Shown here: in pieces, positions 8,894-18,180 of the stretch
Numbering within the stretch: the stretch's first letter is position 1
Layout: the number at the start of each line of letters is the position of its first letter
Source of the DNA: Mesorhizobium sp. B1-1-8
GTDB lineage: Bacteria > Pseudomonadota > Alphaproteobacteria > Rhizobiales > Rhizobiaceae
DNA: 64,000 nucleotides
Reading direction: 5' to 3'
Assembly: GCF_006442795.2 (NCBI RefSeq)
Contig: NZ_CP083957.1
Coordinates: 372,001-436,000 of the forward strand
Notes under the pieces: model-generated
Seen by the model: only the letters and a program-made list of their open reading frames with translations
The model's database searches: none
What the model was told of the DNA's origin: nothing
Made by a program: the position numbers and the translations under genes

Positions 8894-10468
8894 TCAGGTC
8901 ACGAAGAACGAGGATGACGAAATCGAGAGACCCGCAGAAAGGGTGGCGAACTGAACCTGGGATGCGCCTCCGTGGCCATCACTGTCGTAATAGAGCGCAC
9001 CGGTCGAGCTGTCGTAGATGATATGGTCGGATGTATCATGCGCGGCCGTACCAGTGGAGAAAGCCGCGGCTGGCAGTTTGCCCGTATGGAGCTCCGCAAA
9101 CACGGTGTGGTCGAGTTGAATCTTGTCTTTGTAGACTGTGAAGTCAGTAATCTTGCCGACATTCCCGCTGCCAAGCGCGGTATTGAAAACGAAGGTGTCC
9201 CTACCCCCAAAACCGGTCAGCACATCACTACCGCCGCCACCGTTGATGATGTTGGCACCGGCGTTGCCTTGAATGGTCTGGGCGAACTCGTTGCCGGTCA
9301 GGTTTATTGCAGTCGTGCCGGTGGGGTTCGTGGTGGCGACAAGCTCGACTTCCGAGCCGGCTGAAAGCGCATGGCTCACCGAGGCGAGAACCTTGTCAGT
9401 ACCGCCGCCCACCGCCTCGGTCACCTTGTCGCCAGCATTATCGACATAATAGGTATCGTTGCCGCCATAGCCGACCATCGTGTCGGCGCCGGCGGTTCCG
9501 TGAATCACGTCGGCGCCGCTGGTACCATAAAAAACACCATCGCTGGTGGGAGTGGTGGTGCCGGACGCGGCAGTCCCAGTACTGCTGGTGGTGGTAGTGT
9601 CGGAAGGGGCAGTCCCAGCGCTGTTGAGGACGTTCGCGCCGGTGACGGTGTCGCCGCTACCTGCCTTTTGATAGAGCTGCACCTCGTCGACCTGCATCTG
9701 CATCGACGAAGGGGTCGAACTGTCGAGAGCCGTATGCCACCCGGTCGCGTTAGAGTTCGCGACCGAATTGTTCATGATCAATTCCATCGGCTCATTCGGA
9801 ATCTGGGCCTGTGCGCTGGTGACCTGCGCCATCTGTTTGCCGTCGAGGTACCAGGTGATCGATTGACCGGGCACCCAGTCGATCCCGTAGGTGTGGAAGC
9901 CGGCCGTAAGGTCGACACCGCTGTCGACGCTCGCCCCGGCCAATCCAGATGGGCCGTGAAGGTGACCACTGAAGGTATGGTCGGCCGGGCCGGAGCTTTC
10001 GGTATACCCGCCCTCCTGCATATCGATCTCGAAATTGTCGCCGCTGCTGCCGGCGCCTTTGCCCGGCATCAGCCAGAGGGCTGGCCATGCACCGTCGCCG
10101 CTCGGCGCCTTCATGCTGACCTGAAGGTAGCCCCCGTTGAATTCGAAGTTGCCGTAGCTGCTGAGGGCGCCGGACGTGATCGGGAATGTTTGTGCCACTC
10201 CACCTTGATTAATGCCGCTGATGGGCTGCTTAATCGCCGTAAGGTTCAAGGTCCCATTGCTCACGGATATCTGGCTCGGCATATCATAGTCGGCATTATA
10301 TGGCCCGCCCGGCGTGCTTCCTCCCGATCCATTGCTATTCCATGGCCAGCCGTTGGCGGAATTGCTGGTGATGTAGGTATTCCAGTCGCTGTTGAGCGCC
10401 GTACCGGAGAAGCTGTCCTCGAAGACGAGGTCGCTAGAGGCAAAGCCTGCGGGTGCGGAAAGAGTCAT
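8894..10468 (-). CDS. Secreted GH16 endo-glycanase with RTX calcium-binding repeats (ExsH-like)
   Basis: A 524-aa enzyme. Residues ~10-290 form a GH16 beta-jelly roll; the active-site signature ExDxxE is present as EIDMQE (E147 nucleophile, D149, E152 acid/base) with WPALWLMP before it. A Ser/Thr linker follows, then hemolysin-type repeats (GTSGADVIHGTAGADTMVGY, GGNDTYYVDNAG, and GGGGSDVLTGFGGRDTFVF). There is no Sec signal; the RTX tail indicates type I export by a PrsDE-like system, which is not in the window. GH16 members of this type cut succinoglycan-like beta-glycans outside the cell, so it may shorten the polymer of this cluster. ATG 10468 has AGAGGATC upstream. Confidence 0.9.
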   Translation of the reverse strand: MTLSAPAGFASSDLVFEDSFSGTALNSDWNTYITSNSANGWPWNSNGSGGSTPGGPYNADYDMPSQISVSNGTLNLTAIKQPISGINQGGVAQTFPITSGALSSYGNFEFNGGYLQVSMKAPSGDGAWPALWLMPGKGAGSSGDNFEIDMQEGGYTESSGPADHTFSGHLHGPSGLAGASVDSGVDLTAGFHTYGIDWVPGQSITWYLDGKQMAQVTSAQAQIPNEPMELIMNNSVANSNATGWHTALDSSTPSSMQMQVDEVQLYQKAGSGDTVTGANVLNSAGTAPSDTTTTSSTGTAASGTTTPTSDGVFYGTSGADVIHGTAGADTMVGYGGNDTYYVDNAGDKVTEAVGGGTDKVLASVSHALSAGSEVELVATTNPTGTTAINLTGNEFAQTIQGNAGANIINGGGGSDVLTGFGGRDTFVFNTALGSGNVGKITDFTVYKDKIQLDHTVFAELHTGKLPAAAFSTGTAAHDTSDHIIYDSSTGALYYDSDGHGGASQVQFATLSAGLSISSSSFFVT

Positions 10469-11358
10469 TCGATGATCCTCTTTGACATTGAAAAAAGGGG
10501 GTTGCCCCACCCCGCATCACCAAGACGCGCGACGTCACCGCATGTTTCGTGGCTACGCACCGCGAGCAGATTTCAAACCAGCGGAGATTTGGAAGACGCA
10601 CGCAAGGCGATGGACGCCGCGGCCTGATCCAATTCAGGCGCAACTCGTCCGGGCGGTGCTCCGCCAGGCCTGCCGAATAGAATTGCCATGGTAGACCCCT
10701 CAGCTATAGAATTTCTTGTTAGTTACACCGGCTTCATTAAGTTAAACACAAGCGTTTGCGCTTCCAATTTCGCTCACGTGTAGCTTTTCCATACGCAACC
10801 CCCCGATTGCAATATCATATACGCCCCTTGGCGGACCTTAATGCCTTTTGCGGCGAGAATGGGGCCGAGTTAACCATATCAACAGCTCTTCAACGGAAGC
10901 CTGCATTTAACAACTGCATCGAGCCGCCCGTCTCACACTGCTCGAAGTCCGCTCATCCAGCCGGGCAAGAATCCGCATCGTTGTTGCGAAGGTTACTCCG
11001 ACGAGCGCGCGCCGGAGCTTTCGAAGCCGCGTTCGCGAATCGTACCAAACCCGGTCGGTCATTCCGCGCAGCAGATCGGGGAGACGTGTTCTGCTTGAAT
11101 TTAGGCCCCGGCGCCGAGATCCCATCAGGCGCATGAGGAAGCCGCCGAGTGCGGTTCACCAGTGCCTTGGCATCGACAATAGCTGCGCCAGTTGACGCGA
11201 GCCTATGAAGGGGTGCCGCAGGAACAACTCGTCGATCTCAAGGGCGAATGGGGACCATTCTTCTACCGCCGCATCAGCGGCAGATCGTCGTCGTTTGTCG
11301 CCGCTGCCGATACACGCCTCCCTATCGGCTAACCGACTAATGCTTGCATCGGCGCCGG
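10469..11358. other. Intergenic stretch, no gene seen
   Basis: About 890 bp between the GH16 gene start and the stop of the GT2 gene. The part next to 10468 should carry the glycanase promoter; an AT-rich segment at 10700-10860 is the best candidate region. The remaining open frames have arginine/alanine-rich shadow-type translations and no usable ribosome site. Confidence 0.5.
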
Positions 11359-12363
11359 CTAAGCTCTCCGAAGGCGGACCCGCGATAGCAGATGCCGCGA
11401 TAAAGCTTCGGCCACTCCGCTGAGGCGTGTTATGGCGTAAGCGGAAGCCGTCAGGGCGAGCCCCGCCATGATCGCCACGGCCCGCCGAGCAGCGCCGACG
11501 TTACCGCACATTGCCGCCCCTAAGGCGCTCGCCACAGCGCGCGGCAGCACCTCCCGGACGTAGCGTCCTTCCGCACCGAGGCTATCTTTTGACCCTGCGA
11601 GGTCCGTCAACACGGCCTTGGCCGTGCCCTCGACGAGGCAGCGGTGGACGAAATACTTCCACGTGGTGCGCTGGACCGGCACGCCGTGGTGCACGCGCGC
11701 CGCCGGCATATACGCCCAGTATCCTCCAGGATATAGGTGGGCGGCCCGGATGCAGAATTCCGTCTCTTCGCAGCTCTCGGCCTTGCCGCCGATTCTCGCC
11801 CGGCCGCTGACTGAGAATCCGAGCTTGCGGCGCCCCAGAGCCGACGAGAAGCCACCGGCGCGCCACAGTACGTCGGCACGCACCGACATGTTGGCACCGA
11901 TCGGGTTGCGGATTCGCCCGTTCCGCACTTGCATACCCACATAGGTGCAGCCGACCACCCAGCGGAACTCGTCAGGGAACCAGGACGGCGGCGGCGCTTG
12001 CCATAGCGGCTCAACCGGGCCACCTGCCCCCATCGCGGCTGGATCGCGATAGGCCTCCAATAGCTCCTCCAGCCAGTGCTTATCGGCGACGGCATCATCA
12101 TCGAGAAATGCGATCACCGTGGCCGTGACGCATTCCGCCCCTGTCATGCGCCCGCCTGACAAGCCCGGTTGGTTGGCATTGGGGACGACGGTGACGCCCG
12201 CAATCTCGAGAGCAGCGCGCTCTCGCAAGGCTTCATTGTTATCCACAACCACTACGATTTCACGCGGGGCATGCGTTTGAGTGCGGACAGACCTGACTGC
12301 ACGTTTCAACTCGTCCCAGCGGTCGAGCGTGTGCGCGCAGATCACCACTGAGACCTCGCTCAT
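11359..12363 (-). CDS. Glycosyltransferase family 2
   Basis: A 334-aa GT-A glycosyltransferase. The N-terminus has VSVVICAHTLDRWDEL and IVVVVDNNEAL (nucleotide-sugar binding), and the metal-binding motif is in AFLDDDAVADKHWLEELL at about residues 86-103. A conserved ANMSVRADVLWRAGGF acceptor-side motif and ESCEETEFCIRA follow. A weakly hydrophobic helix near the C-terminus (VAIMAGLALTASAYAI) may tether it to the inner membrane. It overlaps the upstream GH5 gene by 4 nt (ATGA), so the two are translationally coupled. It probably adds one sugar to the lipid-linked repeat unit; donor and acceptor are unknown. Confidence 0.88.
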   Translation of the reverse strand: MSEVSVVICAHTLDRWDELKRAVRSVRTQTHAPREIVVVVDNNEALRERAALEIAGVTVVPNANQPGLSGGRMTGAECVTATVIAFLDDDAVADKHWLEELLEAYRDPAAMGAGGPVEPLWQAPPPSWFPDEFRWVVGCTYVGMQVRNGRIRNPIGANMSVRADVLWRAGGFSSALGRRKLGFSVSGRARIGGKAESCEETEFCIRAAHLYPGGYWAYMPAARVHHGVPVQRTTWKYFVHRCLVEGTAKAVLTDLAGSKDSLGAEGRYVREVLPRAVASALGAAMCGNVGAARRAVAIMAGLALTASAYAITRLSGVAEALSRHLLSRVRLRRA

Positions 12364-13604
12364 CGGACTTCCCGGATGGCTTCTGAGACCCGGATGGTTT
12401 TGCGAATCTGTGTGGCCCGAGCCGCCGCGCTTTGGAGTATGTTCCAGCGCGCGCTTCCGTCATTGCGGATATCGAACTGGTCATGTTCGTCGACGGGATA
12501 ACGTCCGCTGTCCTGCCGCGACACCAGTCGCCACACGATCCAGCCGGCGCAGTTGGGATCGCGGGTGAGCGTGTTGAGCCACATGGCGTAGGCCCGGGCG
12601 GAGTCTGGATTGGACTGGGCATAGCCGAATTCCTCCAGAAGGACCGGCTTCTTGGCTCGGGCCGCCAGATGGCAGAACCCGGTAATCATGTCGTTGAATT
12701 GCTGGACCGTGAGCTTGTAGTAGAGCGGGTACCCATGCCAGGTCCCGAAGTCGAGGTTCGGGATCGTCAAATCGGCTAGCTTCTCGAAAACGTTGGCGTT
12801 GCCTGAGCTGACAAGATGATTGGAATCGAGGGACTTCACGTAGCTCGACATTTCGTCAATCCAGGCCAACCGCAAAGCCTCCGGACGCGCATTACCTTCG
12901 TTCATCAGCTCCCAAGCCATGATGGTCGGGTCGTCCCGGTAGGCAAGCCCGTTGAGCAGGTTGACGCGTTGCACGACGTGGCGGACCCAGATCCTGTAGT
13001 CCCGCTTCGTGCGCGGGTCATTGAAGAAGAACGTGGACTGGTCCGCGCTCCCATACCACGCCCGCATCTGCTGCGCGCCGCCTGTGTAGGCCCAGAAATC
13101 CAGGAAAGCGATGATGAGCCTCAGGCGTCGCTTGCCGGCTTCGGCGATAAGGAAATCAACCTTCTGCATGCCATTGGCGCCGTCATTGATCGCCATCCCG
13201 TTCTCGCGTGGGTTCCAGGAGAGCAAGTATGTGCCTCTGACCGCGAGATCGTTGGCATCGCCCTCAAGCCGCCAGTTCCAGATCGTAGCAGTGCTTCCGT
13301 CGAGCGAACCGATCACGGGCGAGAGGAAGACGCGAACAACATTGGCGCCCATGGCTACCGCGTCATCGAGAACGCGAGTGACCTCGTCCTGCGACCCGAA
13401 GGTCAAATAGTGGTTGTTCACGCCGGTCACGAAGAACGGCCTGCCGTCGACCGTAAACTGCGTGCCGCAAGTCTTGATGAAGGATGTTGCCGACAGTTTA
13501 TCCGCTCCGCTCACGGCTGCCGGAGCGGAAAGCAACGCCAACGCCAGAACACGCAGACAGGCGTTGCGCAGCGTGAGTTTCGCCCGTTGCCAGTCGATAA
13601 TCAT
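12360..13604 (-). CDS. Secreted glycoside hydrolase, GH5-like (mannanase-type)
   Basis: A 414-aa protein with an N-terminal signal peptide (LRVLALALLSAPAAVSGA, residues ~18-34). The (beta/alpha)8 hydrolase shows the acid/base in WELMNEGN (N235, E236) and the nucleophile in VLLEEFGYA (E325). RPFFVTGVNNHYLTF at the start of the barrel is typical of endo-1,4-beta-mannosidase-like proteins. It would act in the periplasm or outside. Coupled to the GT2 gene by a 4-nt overlap, and divergent from the ATP-grasp gene. A polymer-editing hydrolase inside a biosynthesis operon is common; the linkage cut is unknown, but GDP-mannose genes in the same cluster make mannosidic links plausible. Confidence 0.85.
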   Translation of the reverse strand: MIIDWQRAKLTLRNACLRVLALALLSAPAAVSGADKLSATSFIKTCGTQFTVDGRPFFVTGVNNHYLTFGSQDEVTRVLDDAVAMGANVVRVFLSPVIGSLDGSTATIWNWRLEGDANDLAVRGTYLLSWNPRENGMAINDGANGMQKVDFLIAEAGKRRLRLIIAFLDFWAYTGGAQQMRAWYGSADQSTFFFNDPRTKRDYRIWVRHVVQRVNLLNGLAYRDDPTIMAWELMNEGNARPEALRLAWIDEMSSYVKSLDSNHLVSSGNANVFEKLADLTIPNLDFGTWHGYPLYYKLTVQQFNDMITGFCHLAARAKKPVLLEEFGYAQSNPDSARAYAMWLNTLTRDPNCAGWIVWRLVSRQDSGRYPVDEHDQFDIRNDGSARWNILQSAAARATQIRKTIRVSEAIREVR

Positions 13605-13735
13605 CCCAACATGTGACCCTCGCCCGACAGCGAGTGCAATCTCCCCCTAAGGATTACCCCCTCTGGCCTCGCACAGCCCAGCTTCGATCGGGCATAGTGG
13701 TGTTTGGCCAATACCGGTCGCCAGAGTATGGAACC

Positions 13736-14980
13736 GTGCTGTCACACATCACTCCCAGCCAAGTATCCCGCTCCTCGGATTGGCGAGTCCCAGCATTAGT
13801 AATAGGTGGGGAACTGAACGGGCTCGGGGTGTGCCGCAGCCTCGCCAAGGGCGGAATGCCCGTTTGGGTGGTCGACAGCAAGCGCTCGAACCCGGCGCTT
13901 TGGTCGCGCTACGCTCACCCGGTCCTCGCTGACGCCCTGCATGGTCCGAGCTTCGTGGGCTTCCTGCGCGATCTCCAGAGCCGGATCGGCAAGCAGCCTT
14001 TCCTGGTCATCACGGATGAGCTGGCACTTCTTTCGATCTCGGAGCACCGCAAAGAACTAGCTGGGCTTTACCACTTCCGGCTCCCGGCTCACGATACTGT
14101 TCTGATGCTGCACGACAAAGCCAAGTTCCACGAGAGCGCCTGGGAGCACGGCTGGCCGGTGCCGAACGGAGTGGTCGTGCGGAGCCTTGCGGATATTCGC
14201 AAGATCACCTCGCTCAGGCTGCCAATGATTCTGAAACCCGCCGACAAGCGCCACTTCCACGAGGGGCATGCTCCACGCCTAATCTCAGCGCAGACCTACC
14301 CTGACGCCCTCTCGGCCGCAGGGAAACTGTTGGCTCAGGCCGGCGAGGTCCTGGTGCAGGAGACCATCGAGGGACCGGACAACAGTATCTATTTTTGCCT
14401 GTTCTACCGGGGACGCAACGGCGAGACCCTCGGCGCGTTCACCGGGCAAAAGCTCGCAAGCACGCCGCCAGGAACCGGGAGCACGGCGTTCTGCACGGCC
14501 GCAGTAAACGAGGAGTTGGAGCGCACCACGAAAGGCTTCCTTGATGAGGTGAACTACTTCGGATTCGGCGGCGTCGAGTACAAGTGGGAGCCTAGGAGTG
14601 GTCGCTTTCTGATCATCGAGCCGACGGTCGGGCGTACCGACTGGCAGGAGGAGGCGGCGACGCTCGCCGGCGTCAATATCCCGCTGACAGCCTATCGGCA
14701 CGAACTCGACCTGCAGCCGTTGCCGGCGGGCCCGGTTGACTCTCGTGTGGTCTGGCAGGGTTCATGGATCGAGCGGATCCGCTTTGGCGCGAAGCCGATC
14801 CCACCTCTGTCGGTCGTAGTGGACGGCTACTGGCGCCGAGACGATCCGCTGCCGGCCCTGGTGCATTATCCCCACAATGTGGCGCAAGCTGTTGCTGCTT
14901 ATCTGCCGCCCTGGCTCGCGGGCCTGCCCCGGAGACTTGAAAAAGCGGATTACCCGAGGTGGTCGTCATCAAAGCCGTGA
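13736..14980 (+). CDS. ATP-grasp family carboxylate-amine ligase-like protein
   Basis: About 414 aa. A Rossmann-like preATP-grasp part begins at RVPALVIGGELNGLGVCRSL, followed by ATP-grasp segments LHDKAKFHESAWEHGWPVPN, LPMILKPADKRHF (ATP-binding Lys), VLVQETIEGPDNSIY, and GVEYKWEPRSGRFLIIEPTV (metal ligands). Such enzymes couple a carboxylate to an amine through an acyl-phosphate, for example adding an amino acid to a sugar or lipid. The start is uncertain: the frame is open to GTG 13613, but conservation begins after about 13790, and GTG 13736 leaves room for a promoter opposite the GH5 gene. The next frame starts at about the place where this one ends. Confidence 0.8.
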   Translation: MLSHITPSQVSRSSDWRVPALVIGGELNGLGVCRSLAKGGMPVWVVDSKRSNPALWSRYAHPVLADALHGPSFVGFLRDLQSRIGKQPFLVITDELALLSISEHRKELAGLYHFRLPAHDTVLMLHDKAKFHESAWEHGWPVPNGVVVRSLADIRKITSLRLPMILKPADKRHFHEGHAPRLISAQTYPDALSAAGKLLAQAGEVLVQETIEGPDNSIYFCLFYRGRNGETLGAFTGQKLASTPPGTGSTAFCTAAVNEELERTTKGFLDEVNYFGFGGVEYKWEPRSGRFLIIEPTVGRTDWQEEAATLAGVNIPLTAYRHELDLQPLPAGPVDSRVVWQGSWIERIRFGAKPIPPLSVVVDGYWRRDDPLPALVHYPHNVAQAVAAYLPPWLAGLPRRLEKADYPRWSSSKP

Positions 14981-15003
14981 ACCGACCTCCTTTGAAATCC
15001 GCT

Positions 15004-16569
15004 ATGAGAACACCAATGCGCATTTGCTTGTGTCTCGATTCGTCGCGGCTTCTGCGCTGGCATCTGTGGTTGGCGGAAGCGCTCGCTGAAGTGCCCGGCG
15101 ACCAGGTCTTCTGCGCTTTCGCGGCGGGTTGCCGTCCGCTGCCGTTGATCTGCCGTCTGGTGCTCGACCTGGAACGCCTAGTCTATGGCTTTCGCGGGAA
15201 TGGCGCCACCGACCCCGTTGAGGCGGAGCTGCGATCCCTTCCGCCGTGCCCGGCCGACCAAGTGGACGTGATGATCGATTTGAGCGGACAGGACCCGCTC
15301 GCGGCGGGACCGCGCGTGCTGACGCCGCTCTTCAACGGCGTACCCAGCGAGATCGGCGTCATGGCGGCCTTGGCGAATGATCAAGACCTTCAGGTCAACC
15401 TGCACGATACGGCGCGCCCGTCGCAGCCGTGGATGGCGCGTCCGGCCAGTACAGACCGTGAAGTGTTCACGGTGAGTCTCAACAGCGCGCTATCCTGCGC
15501 TGTGACGGTCATTCTCAAAGCTTTGCGCGAACACGCTGGCGCTGCGTCCAGTGTGCACGGTCGACAGACCACCGTGCCTTCGCTTGGCGCGCTGCCGGCC
15601 CTTGCATGGGCGACCGGCGCCGTGGCATCGAAGGCAGTCAGGTTCTTGGATAACCTGGCAAGAGGCGGCAGGGCATGGGGTATTGGCTGGCGCTTCGATG
15701 AAACGTCGAGCCTGATCGAGAAGGGCGAAGCAGTCTTTCGGGTGCTCACCGGAAGTACCGACGGCTATCTTGCCGACCCGTTCCCGTTCCGGCACCAAGG
15801 ACGGGATTTCATCTTTGTCGAAAAGTACCTTTACTCGAAGAACCGAGGGTGCATTGCGGTCGTGCCAGTGGGCCGGCACGCGACCGCTGGGGCGCCGCAG
15901 ATCGTCCTGGAAGAGCCGCATCATCTCTCCTACCCGTTCGTGTTCGAGCAGGATGGCCAGATCTGGATGATACCCGAATCGGGCGCGGCCAGGAATGTCA
16001 GCCTCTATAGGGCCGTGGAATTCCCGTACCGGTGGACGCGGGAGGCCTGTCTCATCGACGGCATCGAGGCCTACGACACGACGCCGCTTCGCCACGAAGG
16101 CGGCTTCTGGTTTTTCGTCAGCCCCAGGCTGTGGCGGTCTACGTCATGGGATGTCCTCAGCCTCTACCGCGCCGAGAGCCTGGTCGGACCCTGGAAGCCT
16201 CACGCCGCAAACCCGGTCCTGATCGATGCCACGCTTAGCCGACCCGCAGGTGACTTCATCCGACGCGGCGGGCGCACGCTACGCCCGGTCCAGGACTGTG
16301 CACGCGGCTATGGCAACGCGGTGACGTTCTGCCGGATCGATGCGCTCGGTTTGTCGGAATTTGCCCAGACCCCGGTCGGTCGCATTCGGTCCGGAACGTT
16401 CGGATGCCATACCTACAACCGCCGATCCGGCCTGGAGGTGATCGACCTCTTCGGTCATGTCAGGGGTTTGCGCGAGGTCGCGACCTCGTATGGGCTGCTT
16501 GCACCCGACGCACCCACATCCGAGGCGCGTGGGCAGCCTCCGTTTTGGCGGATGCCAGGTCCAGGCTAA
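15004..16569 (+). CDS. Two-domain protein with GINT1-like beta-propeller (possible sugar transferase)
   Basis: About 521 aa. The N-terminal ~190 residues (MRICLCLDSSRLLRWHLWLA) look like the Rossmann-type domain often fused to formyltransferase-like proteins. The rest (from RAWGIGWRFDETSSL) resembles the five-bladed propeller of glucosamine inositolphosphorylceramide transferase N-terminal domains (STDGYLADPFPFRHQGRDFI, SYPFVFEQDGQIWMIPESGA, YDTTPLRHEGGFWFFVSPRL). Bacterial homologues sit in polysaccharide clusters and are thought to transfer or modify sugars. The start is ATG 15004 or 15016, just after the ATP-grasp gene. Domain names rest on motif memory; the exact activity is unknown. Confidence 0.72.
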   Translation: MRTPMRICLCLDSSRLLRWHLWLAEALAEVPGDQVFCAFAAGCRPLPLICRLVLDLERLVYGFRGNGATDPVEAELRSLPPCPADQVDVMIDLSGQDPLAAGPRVLTPLFNGVPSEIGVMAALANDQDLQVNLHDTARPSQPWMARPASTDREVFTVSLNSALSCAVTVILKALREHAGAASSVHGRQTTVPSLGALPALAWATGAVASKAVRFLDNLARGGRAWGIGWRFDETSSLIEKGEAVFRVLTGSTDGYLADPFPFRHQGRDFIFVEKYLYSKNRGCIAVVPVGRHATAGAPQIVLEEPHHLSYPFVFEQDGQIWMIPESGAARNVSLYRAVEFPYRWTREACLIDGIEAYDTTPLRHEGGFWFFVSPRLWRSTSWDVLSLYRAESLVGPWKPHAANPVLIDATLSRPAGDFIRRGGRTLRPVQDCARGYGNAVTFCRIDALGLSEFAQTPVGRIRSGTFGCHTYNRRSGLEVIDLFGHVRGLREVATSYGLLAPDAPTSEARGQPPFWRMPGPG

Positions 16570-16923
16570 TTGTCCATCTGGCACATTGGTCAGCCCGCGG
16601 CACTCGGCCTGCGAACGGCCGGGCAGAGCGCGATGAATGTCCTCGATGGCGTTTTTGCGATGTCGGAGGTTTGAATGTAGCGGCCGGCAGAGCTGTTACA
16701 TTGCTGTCGAAGGTGATGGGTTCTGCTGCCATACCTTCTGCGCCGGTGGTGCGGCCGGGCAACCTGAGGGGGTAACCACAAAGAGCTAGCCATCTGTCGC
16801 GCCTCCTAACCATCTATAGTGATATCCCTGCAGCGTAACGTCAGTAATACTTGAGAATTCAGGTGAGCGGGAATAATCTTTCTCTCTCTCCAATATTGTT
16901 TCAATGCGCGGGGAGTCTGCACA
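16570..16923. other. Intergenic region, probable promoter of the downstream operon
   Basis: A 354-bp gap before the FAD oxidoreductase gene, the longest break in the 13.7-25.5 kb gene series. No open frame in it looks real. The last ~130 bp are AT-richer and contain a TC-rich tract near 16880; the promoter for the operon 16924-25495 is expected here. No clear terminator for the upstream gene was found. Confidence 0.45.
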
Positions 16924-18180
16924 ATGGTCAAATCAACCCCCTCCGTGGACGTCGCGGTCATCGGAGCTGGCCCCTACGGCTTGTCGTTGGCCGCGCATTT
17001 GCGTGCGCGTGGTGTGGAGCACCGGATTTTCGGGGAGCTCATGGGGTCATGGAAGCACAACATGCCCCCCGGTATGCTGCTCAAATCCTATCCTTGGGCG
17101 TCGAATCTGTCCGATCCCGGATCTGAATTCGCACTGAAGACCTTCTGCACCGAACGCGCCCTTCCCTATTTTGACCAGTTGATGCCGCTTCCGCTCAGCC
17201 GGTTTATCGAGTACGGCGAAGCCTTTCAGAAGCGTTACGTGCCCGCAGTGGAGCGCAAGACCCTGATGGCGCTGGAGCCCAGCGCTGGCTGCTTTCGGGC
17301 CACATTCGATGACGGCGAGATAGTCCATGCGCGCCGCGTGGTAATGGCAGTCGGCCTGCATTCCTTCAAGCGACTGCCGCACCAGGCCGCGCATCTGCCC
17401 ACCGATCTCTTCTCGCATAGTGGTGACTTCGGCTCGCTGGAGCCGCTGGACGGCAAGGAAATCATAGTGGTCGGATCCGGATCATCAGCGTCTGATCTGG
17501 CAGCGCTGCTCTACGAACGCGGGGTCTCGGTTTCGCTAGTTGTTCGCCGATCGCAGCTGGAATTCGCCGGCCAGCCTCGCCCCCGCACCTTGTTCGAGCG
17601 CACCACCGCCCCGATGAGCGGCATCGGCAATGGCTGGACCTTGGCGGCTTGCGCCAAGTATCCGCAACTGATCAGGCTTCTATCGAAGGATCTGCGAGTC
17701 CGGCTCGCCAACATTAAGGCATTGGGCCCCCTTGGCGGCGCTTTCATGAAGGACCGGGTTATCGGGAGAGTGCCTGTGTGGCTCGGTCGTGCCCTTCAGA
17801 GCACCGAGGCCTGCGACGGCAAGGTCCTACTCGATTTGATCGACGCAAGTGGTGCGCGGCATTCGATGCGGGCCGATCACGTCATCTTCGCGACCGGCTA
17901 CAAGGTCGATGTTGCCCGGCTAGGTTTCCTGAACCCGACGCTATTGCGCCAGATCCGCTTGGTCGAGGGCGCGCCGCAGCTGTCGGCCCACTATGAAACC
18001 TCGGTGCCGGGCCTGCATTTTATCGGTCCCGCCTCCGCGAACAGCTTCGGCCCCGTGTGTCGGTTCGTGTACGGGACCTATCACCCGGCCCGGCATCTCG
18101 CTGGGCACCTGGCCGCAGTCCTGGCGCGCTTCCAACCCGCGCCCCGGGTCCGCCCGCTCGACCGCACGGTGATGCCATGA
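16924..18180 (+). CDS. FAD-dependent NAD(P)-binding oxidoreductase
   Basis: A 418-aa flavoprotein. GAGPYG near residue 14 binds FAD; a second Rossmann motif VVGSGSSASDLAALLYERGV at about 180-200 binds NAD(P)H; VIFATGYKVD is the ATG motif near the C-terminus. This layout fits the N-monooxygenase/FMO-like group, which uses NAD(P)H and O2, but there is no BVMO fingerprint. In this setting it may oxidise a sugar or amine substituent of the polymer precursor. GGGGAG lies 9 nt before ATG 16924. It overlaps the following GT2 gene by 4 nt (ATGA). Confidence 0.82.
   Translation: MVKSTPSVDVAVIGAGPYGLSLAAHLRARGVEHRIFGELMGSWKHNMPPGMLLKSYPWASNLSDPGSEFALKTFCTERALPYFDQLMPLPLSRFIEYGEAFQKRYVPAVERKTLMALEPSAGCFRATFDDGEIVHARRVVMAVGLHSFKRLPHQAAHLPTDLFSHSGDFGSLEPLDGKEIIVVGSGSSASDLAALLYERGVSVSLVVRRSQLEFAGQPRPRTLFERTTAPMSGIGNGWTLAACAKYPQLIRLLSKDLRVRLANIKALGPLGGAFMKDRVIGRVPVWLGRALQSTEACDGKVLLDLIDASGARHSMRADHVIFATGYKVDVARLGFLNPTLLRQIRLVEGAPQLSAHYETSVPGLHFIGPASANSFGPVCRFVYGTYHPARHLAGHLAAVLARFQPAPRVRPLDRTVMP

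Noticed and set aside
9371..10627. Long plus-strand open frame (418 codons) opposite the GH16 gene
   Set aside because: It is the antisense of a clear RTX/GH16 gene; its Gly/Ala/Arg-rich translation matches nothing and reflects codon bias of the real gene.
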